Counted from the first letter of the stretch, positions 33,725 to 46,059 are shown. The stretch is DNA of 64,000 nt from Mermis nigrescens (GCA_036768485.1 JAVLUZ010000508.1:558001-622000), one strand, 5' to 3'. Translations and numbers: made by a program. Notes: a model not told the origin generated them from the letters alone.

Positions 33725-34416
33725 TTAATAATGATCCGCATAATTGGTTTTCAAACTGCGCGGTTTGCCACGACAGCACTGGAAATACTCTCGGTCCAAA
33801 TCGGTCTCGCGACGCGTGTTCGAACGCTCACACCCACAATATGGCGATTCCTTACATCCGTACATATGTTGACGTAGGCTCCAATGTGGGTCAAGTGGTC
33901 GACTGTCATCTTCATCCTCGTCCTCGTCATCATAGTTGTCCGCGTAACAACGCGGGGTCGGAGGAACCGGCATCGAATACTGTTCCGGATTGAAACCATA
34001 AGATTCTTCATGAGACGTATCACATGAGCGCTGCTTTGGTTGTGTAGCAGGCCACGGTTTGGGCAATAGTGGCTCTCGTCGAGGTTGTGGTTGTGAATAG
34101 ACCTTGGTGGCTGATTGGTACTGGCTCAACGGTGGATAGTACGATTGATCCCATTCTTGGTGTTGGCGCGATTGTGACCGACCCTGATGAGTTCCGTGGT
34201 TTGACTGTGATTGCTGACGATATTTGCGAGGCTGCTGCTGTTGTGAGCGCAACGTGTGACCAGCATCTGCCTGTGAATATGTCTCGGAACGCAAGTGCGA
34301 TACCGGATATTGCTTTTGCCGCGCTTGGGTTTGCGGTCGTGATTGAGTTTGTGCATAAGGTTTTATTTGTGCTTGTGCTTGCGATTGTGAACGCTGTTGC
34401 AAATGAGCATACCTTT
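33725..34416 (-). CDS. C-terminal Gln/Pro-rich acidic tail of the third ORF (inverted copy)
   Basis: One frame, open across the copy's remaining coding sequence. It is Gln/Arg/Ser-rich ('RSQSQAQAQIKPYAQTQSRP') with a repeated SQS/QQ pattern and then PLLPKPWPATQPKQRS. The next parts are SYGFNPEQYSMPVPPTPRC, an acidic run DNYDDEDEDEDD, LDPHWSLRQHMYG and a basic end. It agrees motif by motif with the broken frames at 29357-30090. Preservation of the frame in a separate copy argues that this part was translated when the family was active. The frame continues upstream into the MITE, which is not part of the gene. Confidence 0.65.
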
Positions 34417-34662
34417 CACACCTGGGCGTGGGGGTTTGGGGTATGCACCCCCAGAAGCAAACTCCCCAGAAATCAAAATACCCCCAGAATTCAATTTTTG
34501 AAAATTTTTTTCGTTTTTTCGCAAATTTTTTGATGCCAATGGATAGTGCTTGATGAGAAACGTCGAAAAATGGTGTTTTTATCGCCATACCACCATTTTT
34601 AAGGCCATTTTTCGACCTTCGAAAAAATCTTGCACCCCAGAATTTTTTGCTGCCCACGTATG
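34417..34662 (-). mobile_element. MITE of the CATACGTGGGCA family, inverted copy
   Basis: Ends CACACCTGGGCGTGGGGG and CTGCCCACGTATG. The interior is the complement of 16849-17106. No target duplication is visible: the left side is retroelement sequence and the right side is the start of the foldback element, so one border has been altered. Confidence 0.85.
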
Positions 34663-36697
34663 CACAAAAGTAGCTACAGTAAGATTTCTGAAATGAAAAG
34701 ATTTTTGATACTTGTTTAGGTGAATGTAATCCGAATGACTTCCATACATAGATTTTCATATATGCTGATTTCATTTTCTACACTCCCGAGCTACAAAACT
34801 CAGTATTAAAAAGGCTACAATGAGATTTTGAAATAGAAACATCTCTCATTACAATTATTTACTGATTTTTTGTTGTAAATTCATTTTTCTTAACAATTTC
34901 TTGCTGATTTTTGTTGTACTTTGATGACTGCACTCCGGAACTGCAAAATTCAACACAAAAGTAGCTACAGTAAGATTTCTAAAATAAAAAGATTTTTCAT
35001 ATTTGCTGATTTTGTTGTTGTACTTTCATTTCCCATAACAATTATTTGCTGATTTTTTCGTTGTACTTTAATGTCTTTATTATTTCTGGAACTATTCAGC
35101 TCATTTTAGTAAGATTTTCTTAGATTTTGATTCTCTGCTGTAGTGTGTACATACATACATACATTTACAAGATCTATTCTTTTCAGCTATGGATATAAGC
35201 TCAAATTATCACCGTCGATTTTTCCGCTTGGCATAGTGTGGATCGCAGCAGTTTGTGTAGCCATTTTTTGGTGGAAAAGCTAATTATGATTTCGATTTCA
35301 ATAGTGATATATGTACACACATATTTGAATTGTACATAGGTACATAAGTATATCGTCTGCTTATGCAGTTTTGTTGAATGTCTTTTGCTGTTTGCAGCTA
35401 GTGTTGCTTAGTAAAACACATGAAACAAAAGCAGTTAGGTATGTAAAATCAGCAAGTAATTGTTATAAAAATGAATGTACAACAAAAAATCAGTAAATTA
35501 TTGGTTATAAGGAATGTTTCTATTTCAAAATTTCATTGTAGCCGTTTTGATACTGATTTTTTGTAGCTCGTGAGTGTAAAAAATGAAATCAGCTGTATGA
35601 AAACCTACATACTGTAAACGTAGACTCAAACTACGTTTACAAGTCTACCTATGCCCAAAAACTTAAGCTTACGCGCTCGAACTGGGGGTAATCGCCCTTT
35701 TTAGGGGTCGATCACCAGCCGGCGACTCGGAGGTAAGTAGCCCGACCAGTTCAAGATAGTCCGGCCCTCTACGCACGCACCTAGTGAAACTAACTTACTT
35801 AACTCCTTTTGAGATTAGGTACCTAAATAATGTAAGTTCCCTGGAAACCTAATTGAGGGCTCAAAAAGATTAATATTTAACTTGTTTTGGGACCGAATTC
35901 CTGTGCTTGAAAATATTGAAGGTTCCTAAATATAGTGTAGCACAAGGACAGAATTCAACAGCCACGGAAATTCAACCGAGCCCAACATCGTTAATTAAAT
36001 AATTAATTTTTACAATATTTTTGGACGGAAAATTAGGAAGCAATAAAAAACGCGACAGCATGAAGATGCATGCTGCCGACTGCCGTGTTACGCTAATCGT
36101 GTAAAACAAACTATGTAATTACAAGGGCACGTAGCCCGCTAACGGCATACAACTAAATGCCGGTTTGGTACACAAATAAAATAAGAAATGCGTAGGGGCG
36201 AAAGAAACCTGCCCACTACGCGACAAAACACGATGAGATTTCCCTGCAGCCACGCAGGGAAAAAAACTACAGGGACAACGTGCAGAGACTAACGCAGGGA
36301 AAAAGAAAAATGACGCTCAGCGTACAAGCTGGCGTGAGAGGCTCAAAAGCTCAATGTAACAGAAAAATCTTAAAGTGCCGATGTCACGCGGCAAAGTGTC
36401 CGGCATCGTCAGTGTCCGGCCGGACACTTTAAGATGCCATAAAGTGTCCGGTCCGTCTTAAAGTGTCCGGCCTTGCTTGTGTAGTAATGTCATTTAGGAA
36501 TGCTCTCGATAATGAAACAATGAAGCACAGACGATTTATTGGCTGCACTGCATGATTTTTGGAATGATGCAAAATTAGGTACCAAGACAAATTTTTATTT
36601 TCAGCGAATTGACAAAGTAACTAAGTGAAACGAAATGAAGAGAAGCAGGTGATGTCACGTAAAAATGCTGATATATATAGACACAGGGCCATATTTT

Positions 36698-36840
36698 CAG
36701 GGGCGGTGGCGCCAGCCAGCCCCTCGTGGCCGAAAATTATTAAAGGTGAAGAACAATGTGCGAAAATTTGGGAAATTGCATGTCTAACGCGAAATCCTTA
36801 AAAATTCGGCGCTTTGCGGAATATGTGGAGTATTTCCTAT
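36698..36840 (+). mobile_element. Fragment of the GGCGGAT-family element
   Basis: Left end CAGGGGCGGTGGCGCCAGC with 'ggccgaaaattattaaagg' and 'aaaattcggcgctttgcgga' matches the start of the family. The right end is not recognisable. Confidence 0.5.
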
Positions 36841-37105
36841 AATTCTGGCTCTAGTGCGATTAAAAAACGACACTTATTGATGCAAAATTTTAAAAATTCA
36901 AATTTTCTTACTTGTTTAAGTGAATGGAGCTTATCGAAAACCCCAAAAATACGGCTTTAAATGAACTCCAGAATATTTATGCATCAGAAGCAACCAGAAA
37001 GTCATACGATTTTTGATCATATTAAGTGGTCAAAGGTCACAGCATTGCATTGTGCGTAAACAATAGTCAGTTTATTGTTGAATAAGTACATATGTACATG
37101 CATAT

Positions 37106-38160
37106 TGTAAATGTAGCTGCCCTGTATCTACAATAGCGATACGGGCGAGGCTGACATTTGCCTTCGAGATTTACCTAGGTGCGTAGGTACTTAAGTCTGC
37201 GCTTAGTGCTGGCCCCGATCGCGCGGCACTGGATGGCTTTCGATCTTTGGACCCTTACAGACCTTACGGCTTCGATCCCCTCAGCCCTAACATTGCTGGC
37301 TGCTTTTCGTCGGGTGATCTCAGCAGCTACGCCCTAAGACCTAAGGCTACCTACCTAGTCTCGGTATTTGCCGCGGAGGTCAGTTGACCTATCTCAAGCT
37401 CAAGTTGTAATTTAACTTATTTTCAATCAGTACCTGATCAGAAATGTTTTTGGTTCCTAATTTGTGTAGCACGCTGAACAATGAAAACAACAACAACGAG
37501 CTCTATGCTGATCAATCATCCTTAAAGATTAAATAATATTTTTGATCAATTTTTGGCTTGAGAAATAAATTATGATTTTCGAATAAAATAAACTATCATA
37601 CGGAATTTACCTATCAGTCCACGATGGAGGTGAGAAGTCCTCGACGAAGGGATGGTGGCCGACCTAACCTCGGTATAACCAAAACCACTGGGTTGGTTTT
37701 CTATGCTTTTATTCGACGAAGAACACACGGCCTATAGCCGGGAAACAAGCAAAAAGAAAAACGTAAACGTACGGAATATGTACACGTACGACTGGCAAAA
37801 CGAAAAGCAAAAACGCCAGACTCCAATACGACGTTAAGTACACTGGCCTCAAGGGCCATTACAGTACAATAAAACAACGATCAATTTAACATAATACTGA
37901 AATGACTTTTATCTCAGATCGAATGTTCTCGATTCACGTAAGCGGTATGCATTAAACAATTACTATTATCATACACTTAACTCTACGATACCGGACAAGT
38001 ATCTAATTGTTTTTTATTGTTGAAAATTTGGGGAAATAATGGGAAGACCGAAGGCATAGCCCACAGTGCACCGTCATAGACAGCTACTAGTATTGGCTAT
38101 GTAATGGCTATCGCGAACTGCTAAGGCAGGTTCGCCTACCGTGTAACTCTCGCAGTTACA
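37106..38160 (-). repeat. Solo LTR of the exonuclease-carrying retroelement family
   Basis: On the minus strand it begins TGTAACTGCGAGAGTTACACG and ends CAGCTACATTTACA. It is 1055 bp, flanked by ATAT on both sides (37102-37105 and 38161-38164), with no internal region beside it. This is the expected product of LTR-LTR recombination. It lies within the longer LTR-like insertion. Confidence 0.85.
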
Positions 38161-38925
38161 ATATGCAACTTGACCTGCACACTTTAGGGCGAAGGCCGGA
38201 CACTTTACTGTTCATTGTAATGTGTCCGCCGGACACTTGCTACATCGTAAAGTGTCCGGCCGGACATACCGCCACGGACACTTAACGACGCTACACGGAA
38301 TGATCGTCAAAACTGCACTCACACGCAGTTTTAAACCATACGAGAAAAAGAGGCATATCAACGCGGACAAAGAAACGCGGAATGGATCTACGAGAATAAC
38401 AATAGGCCTATGGGCAAGGCTTACGGTAAAGAATGTACAAGCGGAATGGCACAAATATGAACACACACATATAGAGTTTTAACACACGTATTATATGATA
38501 GCACATACTACCAATTCGTACTCAAGTCACATTAAGCCCGAGTGCCCATTTCCCTATCCCGGATTTTTATTGAAAATATGTATGGGAAAGGAGATGAAAA
38601 TATGATAATTTTTAGAGGGAAGGTGGTTCCGGGCGACACACTATATGCGTTGCGCTTAGTAGTCGCGTATGTGCGTATGGAAATTAAGCACGAAAATGCA
38701 CATCTGGGCCAAGCAGTCATCGGAATGTAGGTAAAACGTAGCACAAAACAGAATGGAATTTCGCGTTGAACCAACGCGGCGAAACAGGGTGTAGAGCGAT
38801 CTCTACAATACATATGGAAGTCATTCGGATTACATTCCCCTAAATAAGTATGAGAAATCTTTCATTTCAGAAATCATATTGTAGCTACTTTTGTGTTGAG
38901 TTTAGCAGTGCGGGAGCGCAAAATG

Positions 38926-40296
38926 AAATCAGCGTATATGCAAACCTATAAATGAAAACTGCACAGGTTATATTACTTGCGCGTAAATACATGGCGATTA
39001 GCATTTACTGTCGGTCATGTTTTGTGTACGTGTACAAAAGTTGAGTGTCGGGCGGAGAGAAACCGACGTTTTTTCCAAGCGATTTGATTCACAGTGCGAA
39101 CTATACTCAGGCCTGTATCAGGATATTGTTTCGGAGAGGGAGGCACGACCAAAATTATTCAAAACATAGTGGACATTCTAAAACGCATTATTGCATTACA
39201 AAAATTTTCCACATTGTGAACCAAGCCCAAAATTTTTTTCACATCTGGAAATTTTGGCTCACAAAAAGCGCTAAATGTAGAAAAAATGGTGGAAGAATTC
39301 AGTGCATGCGCCCATAGGCAGACCATTCCAGGATTATATTCGGCCTTTAGTAGAGTATGCTCCAACTGTATGGAGCACACCTGGGCGTGGGGGTTTGGGG
39401 GTATGCACCCACCGTTTTTTTCCTAGGCGATTTGGTTCGCAATGCGAACCATACCTAAACTTTTTTCTCCACATTTCAAATTTTAATTCACATTTTTTGG
39501 GGTCTGCCAAAAACGTTCAAAAACGGTAGGACAGCCATCATGAACAGAGAAGCCCATTTTTTCTTAGAAAGTCCATCTTACATATAATTGTGGCACCTAA
39601 GACGAATCTTTGATATATTTCGAATACGTAACAGAACAGAAAATGAGCAAATGCAACGACTTTACGAAACGCACAACAAAGAATAAATCAAAAAGAGCAA
39701 AGATTTTATTCAAATAAGCAAAAATTATCAACACGGACAAATTTCAAAACCAATGACTGATAAAATTACGAAGGGGCTAAAATTCATCCATGGCTAGAAA
39801 AGCATCACAATTTTCGTTGGTTCTCGTCCAAGCCGTGGAAGATCTGCTAACGGCAACAGATTAATAGGATGCCCTCGTTCGCGAGGACGAAAAACAAGGT
39901 GAACACATAATGGAAAGAGAAAAAATAATGTACGTGCAGATTGTTAGTAAAATTCAAAGCAGAAGGTAAAAAACAAAACAATACCAGCAGAAGAAACCCA
40001 AATCATAAGAATAAGATACAGATGAATCAGTGGAAGAGAAACTGTATACTGCCAGCTCGTGCAAAAAGGTCGTAAGCATATCAGACACTTAACGTTACTG
40101 AATGAGACACAAAAGCCAAGACTGATATTAAACAATGCACACGCTCACAATATGTACATACAATGAACGTGCTGCATGCCTTTTGACTTTCAGAACAACT
40201 GCACGACCAAGAGAATAAATCGTTTGTCTGAAATATTCCCTGACGGCAGAGCCCATAGTCAAACTCGGCAGAACTAGTAGTCGACAAAACGCTGAC
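38926..40296. other. Repeat-derived intergenic DNA with a LINE scrap
   Basis: Near 39200-39290 is a dispersed repeat ('cacattgtgaaccaagccca') also found at 43120 and 39440. At 39318-39377 a short frame reads FQDYIRPLVEYAPTVWS, the motif that follows the polymerase domain in many non-LTR retrotransposons (LVRP.LEYA..VW). At about 39380 a CACACCTGGGCGTGGGGG MITE end interrupts it. The rest shows nothing. Confidence 0.5.
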
Positions 40297-40415
40297 CTCA
40301 TCAACATCTACTAGCTGTTGTGGTAATATTTTTTGTTTCGATTTTTGGTGCACATGCGATCTCATCAGCGAAAATCCACGTTCCACTGTCGCGTTCTGGG
40401 CATTAAAACAGTTCA
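40297..40415 (-). CDS. Possible exon with an ERGFS motif (transposase-like or derived gene)
   Basis: On the minus strand, acceptor 'ttccttatag' leads into a 119-bp open stretch: NCFNAQNATVERGFSLMRSH, then VHQKSKQKILPQQLVDVDE, before a possible donor GAG|gtcagc. The ATVERGFS text is typical of the C-terminal part of a group of hAT-like transposases and domesticated relatives (A..ERGFS.N). Other exons were not convincingly found; 'cgttagcag' near 39860 on the minus strand could start the next. It could be a transposon relic. Confidence 0.4.
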
Positions 40416-43229
40416 CTATAAGGAAAATAAGAAAAAATAACGCATAACATACATAAAAATAAATATTTTATACATGTATACATAAAGCTTAGAAAAACTA
40501 TTTGACTCCTTCCTAATGGTTAGGCTTTTGGGAATAAATGGAGCTTTCAGAATTACTAATAATTTTGCCACAAGAAATTTGTTTTCATACATATTTTGAA
40601 AAGAATGTCTGCTGTACATTTTGAGGAAATAATGCATGCCAGGTTTACAAAGACAAAAAACAAAACAGAAAATGAAAGTAATCTGAAATATAAGTAGTTC
40701 AAAAATAAAATTTTCTGCTGAATCATTTTCATCATAAAAAAATAATGAAGTAAAAATTTTCAGATGTTTTCTATGATCTATATGTATGCAACATATGGAG
40801 GGAATGAGAGTAACCCCACAAAATGCTTCACAAACTCAATGTACTGCAGTAAAAATCCTGGTTACCCTCCCTGTCCTCAAAGATCTAAATTTGCCCCTCC
40901 CTGGACAACCTAACATGCATCTATGGTAGGTAATGGTACTTACATACATGCTAGCTTTCAAGATTTGGGAACAGTCCAAGTGGACAGCCAAATTGACACA
41001 AGCTGCTTCCATGTTGGTATGCAATCATTCATTGGGTTCATGTAGTTGAACTAAAAAGGTCATAAACTATTACATTTATACTTTGTTGTTAATAGTGTTT
41101 CCATGCAGGTAAAAAAAGACCTGCCAATACTTAGTAAAATATGATGTATTTTAACATGCAAACACATTGTTTTCACTGACTCAAAGGTTTCATTATAAAG
41201 ATTTAGATTGGAAAATTTACTGTGGTTTTTCTTAAATTTATTAGATTTAAAACATAAAAAATTATAACCTTCAAGGAATTCCATTCGAATGTACTCTTCT
41301 TGCTTGAGCTCAATGCTGCTGTGAAAGCAAATAATTCCATAATCTGACAGACAGTAAGTCGTTTGCATTTGGAAAACATTAGGATCTGGACAGTCTGAAA
41401 AGACCTATAAATTGTCATGTGCACAACCTATTCTCTAAATTCTTCACCATTGCCTTAGCTAGCTCTGAATATATGTAAAATGAAATGTCACCATAGATCA
41501 CACATAGTTGAGGAGGGCAGAGCTATTTCAGCCAAAATCATTAAAGGAGTTGGTACTTAGCTTTAGTTTTTAATTATAATTTTTCTTGGGGTTAATAACA
41601 CCAGTCCTTTCCCTGTATTTTATTTTTTCAGGTGTTTAATGTAATTATTTAGCAACGACAACATCATGCATACATATTACACAGTTATAAAATATAAATA
41701 GGCACCGTTATCGAAAGTAAACTGATGTAAAATATTTTAATCAGCAAATGTGTAAGACGAAACCAATAAACAGATATGCTTTTTAGGAGGCTCTATGGGA
41801 TGCAGTAAGATCTTCAGTCAATGTAAGTGCGCCATTGTGTGCAAGTCACACATTTTTCAAAGATTCATTGCAGATTGATTCACAAATATAAAAACGAGCG
41901 AATAACTAGCGGCATTGTTGATTGAACTAAGCGCTGCAAATTATAATTTGACTAAGGCTAAAAATAAATATAGATATGTGTAACCTAGGCATGTGTATTT
42001 AAAAAATATTTATAACAAATACCATGCGGTTGTTCATTATACTAGATAAACAAAGACAAAAAGAAATTAGTAAAAATTATACATTTATTCAGCTTACAAA
42101 GGCATCAAACGGATGGAGCTCAGCAGCTTGAAGCTGCAGCATCAAGGTTTCAGATGGACGCAATAAGTCATGCAAATAATAAAGTAAAAGCACCATTTTA
42201 GGAGTGAATAAGCGGCATCATCTACAACTAACTGCTCTGTAGAAAGGTCAGCACAGTCACTGGACAGTCTCTTTGACGTTTTTTTTGAAAAAGTCTGTAA
42301 TTCTACATGCCATAATAAAGCAACAATATATTCAAAATTAATGCAAATTTGAAATGAATAGTCGAATATGGTATTTAGAGTGCAGCAGAGATAACGCTTA
42401 TTACATTAAACTTGAGCCGCTAAATGTTGAGTTGCCATTGTTGAATTAAATGGGCATTTATCCTCCATTTGAATCATTGACGTTTAAATAAATTATCGAG
42501 TAAGGTATTTGGAGAATGCGAATTGTCGTTTAAATAAATCGTCGAGTATGGTATTTTGAGGGCACCAGAGATAATCGCTTATCACAATTGCAGCCTTAAA
42601 TATGCAGAAGGTTACCAGCCAGACCATAAATTTACATACCTAAACACATTTGGTCAAACAGCAAATGAGAATGAGTAAGAAAGAAGTGCCATGTGCAGAC
42701 GTTGTTAAGACAAATTTTGTGGGGTTGATAAGTTTTTTCTTATTTTTCCAGAAATCAAACTCAGAAAACGCGCAAAATATCAGCTGCATAGAAAGGGGAT
42801 TAAAAAATTATTAAAAGTCTATTAGAGATATAGACACTTTCTTCAGTTAGTTGTTTACGTAGGTATACTTAAGTAACCTATAGTCAAGAAAACGCATTGG
42901 TCCCTTAACCCAAATGTGGAAAAAAAATTGGTGGTTTTCAAGTTGGTCTATTTACCCTAAAATCAGTGCTGGAAATGCGTATTTTTCATCTGAGACAAGT
43001 TTTCTAGAGCAAGCTAATAAAATAGCAGCAATTGGTGCGGCGCGGCGTGAGCATCAATAAAATGCAATGAAAATGAATCAATCGGAATTTTACCTCTCAG
43101 AACGCATTTTTAGCATTACAAAAATTTTTCACAATGTGAACCAAGCCCAAATTTTTTTTCCACATCTCGAAATTTTGGTTCACAAAAACCCCTAAATGTG
43201 GAAAAAAAACGGTGTCACACTCTTTGCAG
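40416..43229. other. AT-rich intergenic, nothing supported
   Basis: I looked for exons on both strands. Frames up to about 100 codons on the minus strand (41060-41368) show no family resemblance or splice context. No transposon ends were recognised. A short local duplication ('gtcgagta(t)ggtattt' at about 42364, 42498 and 42541) is the only structure. Confidence 0.55.
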
Positions 43230-43450
43230 CCCCCCATGAATGAACCAATAATACCCCCCAAGAAATCAAAATACCCCCCCCCAGAATTCAATTTTTGAAA
43301 ATTTTTTTCGTTTTTTTCGCAACTTTTTGATGCCGATGGATAGTGCTTGACTTGAGAAACGTCGAAAAATGGTGTCTTTATCGCCATACCACCATTTTTA
43401 AGGCCATTTTTCGACCTTAAAAAATCTTTCACCTCATGTGAATAATTTCT
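43230..43450 (-). mobile_element. Degenerate inverted copy of the CATACGTGGGCA MITE
   Basis: Contains the interior blocks CCCCCCAGAATTCAATTTTTG, 'tgcttgacttgagaaacgtc' and 'taaggccatttttcgacctt' in the same order as 34417-34662. The outer ends are eroded and one side runs into the 'gtgaaccaagcccaaa' repeat. Confidence 0.7.
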
Positions 43451-43959
43451 TGCTGTCGACCACGCGGAGCTCCCATTTGCTTTCTGGAAGTAACTTAAGA
43501 ATACGGTACTTTCAGAAGGCTAAACTTTACTATATGGTGTGAACGGAAAACTTGCAGATGTACGTGGAAAGGAACAATATTGATTGAAATGAGTAGGACA
43601 TGCAAAAAGAAAGTGTGGAAAAAAATTTTTATGAAAAAACGGACCAATATTGGTGAAGATAGAATAACTCAGGATATAGCTATATCATAAGTGAGGTATT
43701 TTGACAGTTTACCAAAAATCTTCCGAATTTGGGCTGAAAACATATGTATATGACATTTTCAAGGTCGCTGATTACGAAAAAATAACTTTTATTGCACGGA
43801 AAAGAAATTTTGTTTGAAAATTTTTAAATCTGAAAAAACAATTTTTTGCATGTTCTTTCTGTCTAGATAATGTGAAAATTCAAGTTTCTGCTTAAATGAT
43901 GCTTAGGCTTAGGCTTAGTTTATCCTAGAAGGTGTTTTCGGCTGCTTAGGCTGAGTGCG

Positions 43960-44060
43960 CTCCCGCTTAGGTCGAGGTATAGATGCTTAGGTCAACGTAT
44001 AGATGCTTAGGTCGATGTATAGATGCTCAGGTCGATGTATAGATGCTTAGGTCGACCTAA
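43960..44060. repeat. 20-bp minisatellite GATGCTTAGGTCGATGTATA, left block
   Basis: About five units of GATGCTTAGGTCGATGTATA with point variants. It is followed by 'cgacctaagttgggtacatg', which also follows the right block (45300-45500). The two blocks with their tails look like a duplicated segment. Confidence 0.88.
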
Positions 44061-44403
44061 GTTGGGTACATGTTATTTTGCATTTCCACTGTTTGAATCT
44101 TCAAATGGTTGGAACTTTAAGATAATCCAAAAATGCTGTTTGAATCGTATTTAAGTAGAAATCTTTAACTGGATGAAAACAATGCTAAAAATAGTGAAAT
44201 TAAAAAAATTTCATGAAAATCTGGGCAAAAAATTACGAGAAAAAATTTTCTTTAAATCCTGGTTTACCGCACCAGTATAACCTAATTTTGTGAATCTGCT
44301 GACCTTGAAAATGGCAGGAAAATATTGATTAATAAAAAATTGGAAACTTTTGATAAACTGCTGAAATTCCCTAGAGTAAGCTCAAAAATGGAATGCAAGT
44401 CTA

Positions 44404-45302
44404 ATGAAAAAAGGCATGATCGTCAATCCAAGCAAAACCAAGTATATGGTCTCCGGTGAGAAATGATTAACTTTGAAGTCTGAAGATTCCCATGTGCCGT
44501 TTGCTCAAAAGGTGTTGGAAATAATTCCGTCCTTTGTACCGTGTGCAAGCGGTGGTGCCACAAAAAATGCTCAGAATACGTCAAAGTTTGAACGCAGTAA
44601 AAGACAACTTCACATGTACAGCATGCACAACTGGCATAGTCTCAGAAATTGTAGAGCCAAACATGCTACAAATCGATGAGATGATGGTAGAAAAGGTCAA
44701 TACTTTCACATACCTAGGCGACACAGTACAAGCCAATGGTGGTGCTGAAGCGAGAGTTAGATGCAGAATCCAGGCCACATGGAATAAATGGAAAGTCGTA
44801 GCTGGTCTACTGATGCAAAAGAGTATACCATTACCAACCCGCAGTCAACTGTACTGTGCTGTTTGCCCAGTCCTGCTGTATGGATCAGAAACATGGGCAA
44901 TGACAAATAGCATAGAAAACGCTTTAAACAGAACTGGAATGAAATTGCTTTGTTGGATGCTTGGTTTGCATCTGGTCGACAAAATAAGCAACAAAGAAAT
45001 TCTTAGAAGACTTACAATGGACAATATCCAGAACACACTGCGGACTTGCAGATTGCGCTGGCTAGGACATGCCGAAAGAAGCCAGGACGGTAATGTCATA
45101 GCCAAAAACCTGGTGGTGCCTGGAAAACTGCCAAGAGGCCGGCCGAAGACAACGCGAATGAAGACAATGAAAAAGGACTTGGCTGCCAAAAATCTACGTA
45201 TGGAAGACACTCATGATTGGGTGAAAAATGGCGACATAGCATCAAACGTCCAACCCCAATCGGGAGAAACGACGTAAAACAGGATGAGTGAGTGAGTGAG
45301 GC
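44404..45302 (+). pseudogene. 3' end of a non-LTR retrotransposon (LINE)
   Basis: 'GMIVNPSKTKYMVSG' (44413-44457) is the end of a LINE polymerase domain. It is followed by a stop, then Cys-rich zinc-finger-like coding broken by a frameshift near 44534. A clean 240-codon frame to TAA 45275-45277 follows. That frame has VEKVNTFTYLGDTVQANGGA, VLLYGSETWAMT and LRTCRLRWLGHAERSQDG, the signature C-terminal block of RTE/CR1-like arthropod and vertebrate LINEs (F.YLG, VLLYG.E.W, LRW.GH..R). The tail is (TGAG)n at 45284-45302, a usual 3' microsatellite. It is 5'-truncated and inserted beside the 20-bp minisatellite. Confidence 0.85.
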
Positions 45303-45510
45303 TGAGGTCACTCCCGCTCAGGTCGATGTGTATATATAGATGCTTAGGTCGATGTATAGATGCTTAGATTGATGTATAGATTCTTAGGTCGATGTATAGA
45401 TGCTTAGGTCGATGTATAGATGCTTAGGTCAATGTGTAGATGCTTAGGTCGATGTATAGATGCTTAGGTCGATGTATGGATGCTTAGGTCGACGTAAATT
45501 GGGTATCTAC
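45303..45510. repeat. 20-bp minisatellite GATGCTTAGGTCGATGTATA, right block
   Basis: About nine units of GATGCTTAGGTCGATGTATA, with one shifted by 'tatata', ending in 'gtcgacgtaaattgggtatc'. Unit and tail match the left block. Confidence 0.9.
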
Positions 45511-46059
45511 ATGTGATTCTGCATTCAGCTTTTAAATCTTCAAATACTCAGGTCGAGAAGATGCTTGCTTAGGTCGAGAAGAAGCTTATTAACGAAACCC
45601 ATAGCTCTTGTAATATTCACCGTAGACAAATTAAATTTTTTTCTGCGCTTTCTTTCAACATGTTCTAAGTGATGAGATAAAAAATCCGTTCTTCTGAACT
45701 TTATTCCTTAGTATTCTGAAAGTACCACATTCTTAAGTTACTCCAACAAAACCCATAGCTTTTGTAATATTGATGATAGACGTATGAAATTTTTTTCCTC
45801 GCTTTTTTTCAATATGTTCTGAGTATTGAGCCGAAAATCCGCTCTTCTGAAGTTTATTTTTTAGTATTTTGAAACTACCATATTCTTAAGTTACTGCGAA
45901 CTGTACTGATTCGACCATATGTATACTTAGTCCTTGTTATATCTTTGCTACTGTGTATAAATGAGCTTTTACTGAATAAATGTTCAGGACAATCTGAATG
46001 TTTTCGATTTCTTCACTTAACTAATCAAATCAAATTATACTTATACCTCATTTATTCAT

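Larger units (their letters stand above)
31971..34416 (-). mobile_element. Second copy of the same retroelement, inverted and truncated
   Basis: On the minus strand this is the 3' end of a relative: LTR at 31971-32995, purine tract at 32996-33003, 3' untranslated part, then the coding tail up to 34416, where a MITE abuts. Gag, pol and the exonuclease part are absent. Only 6 bp (TACATG) separate it from the LTR of the plus-strand element, giving a large LTR-LTR palindrome. Confidence 0.88.
35613..38807. mobile_element. Long LTR-like insertion (about 2.1 kb plus nested LTR)
   Basis: Starts TGTAAACGTAGACTCAAACT, where TGTAAACGTAG is repeated inverted 8 bases later. It ends GCGATCTCTACA and is flanked by ATAC on both sides (35609-35612 and 38808-38811). 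Removing it restores the right arm of the surrounding element, as judged against the intact left arm. The terminal form is like the retroelement LTR but the body differs. GTGTCCGGCCGGACACTTT-type palindromes cluster at 36380-36480 and 38195-38280. No pol domain is seen, so a solo LTR of another family is the simplest reading. Confidence 0.6.
34663..38925. mobile_element. Foldback-like element split by a long LTR
   Basis: The left arm (34663 to about 34870) reads 'gtagctacagtaagatttct', then 'gaatgtaatccgaatgactt' and 'gagctacaaaactcagtat'. The right arm is its inverted complement but lies in two parts, 35450-35612 and 38808-38925. The arms have weak internal repeats of 'ttgctgattttttgttgta'. 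The interruption at 35613-38807 is a separate insertion. No protein is encoded. Confidence 0.7.

Noticed and set aside
36360..38290. Clustered short repeats of GTGTCCGGCCGGACACTTT considered as a CRISPR-like array
   Set aside because: Palindromic repeats without regular spacers, in an animal genome inside an LTR-like insertion.
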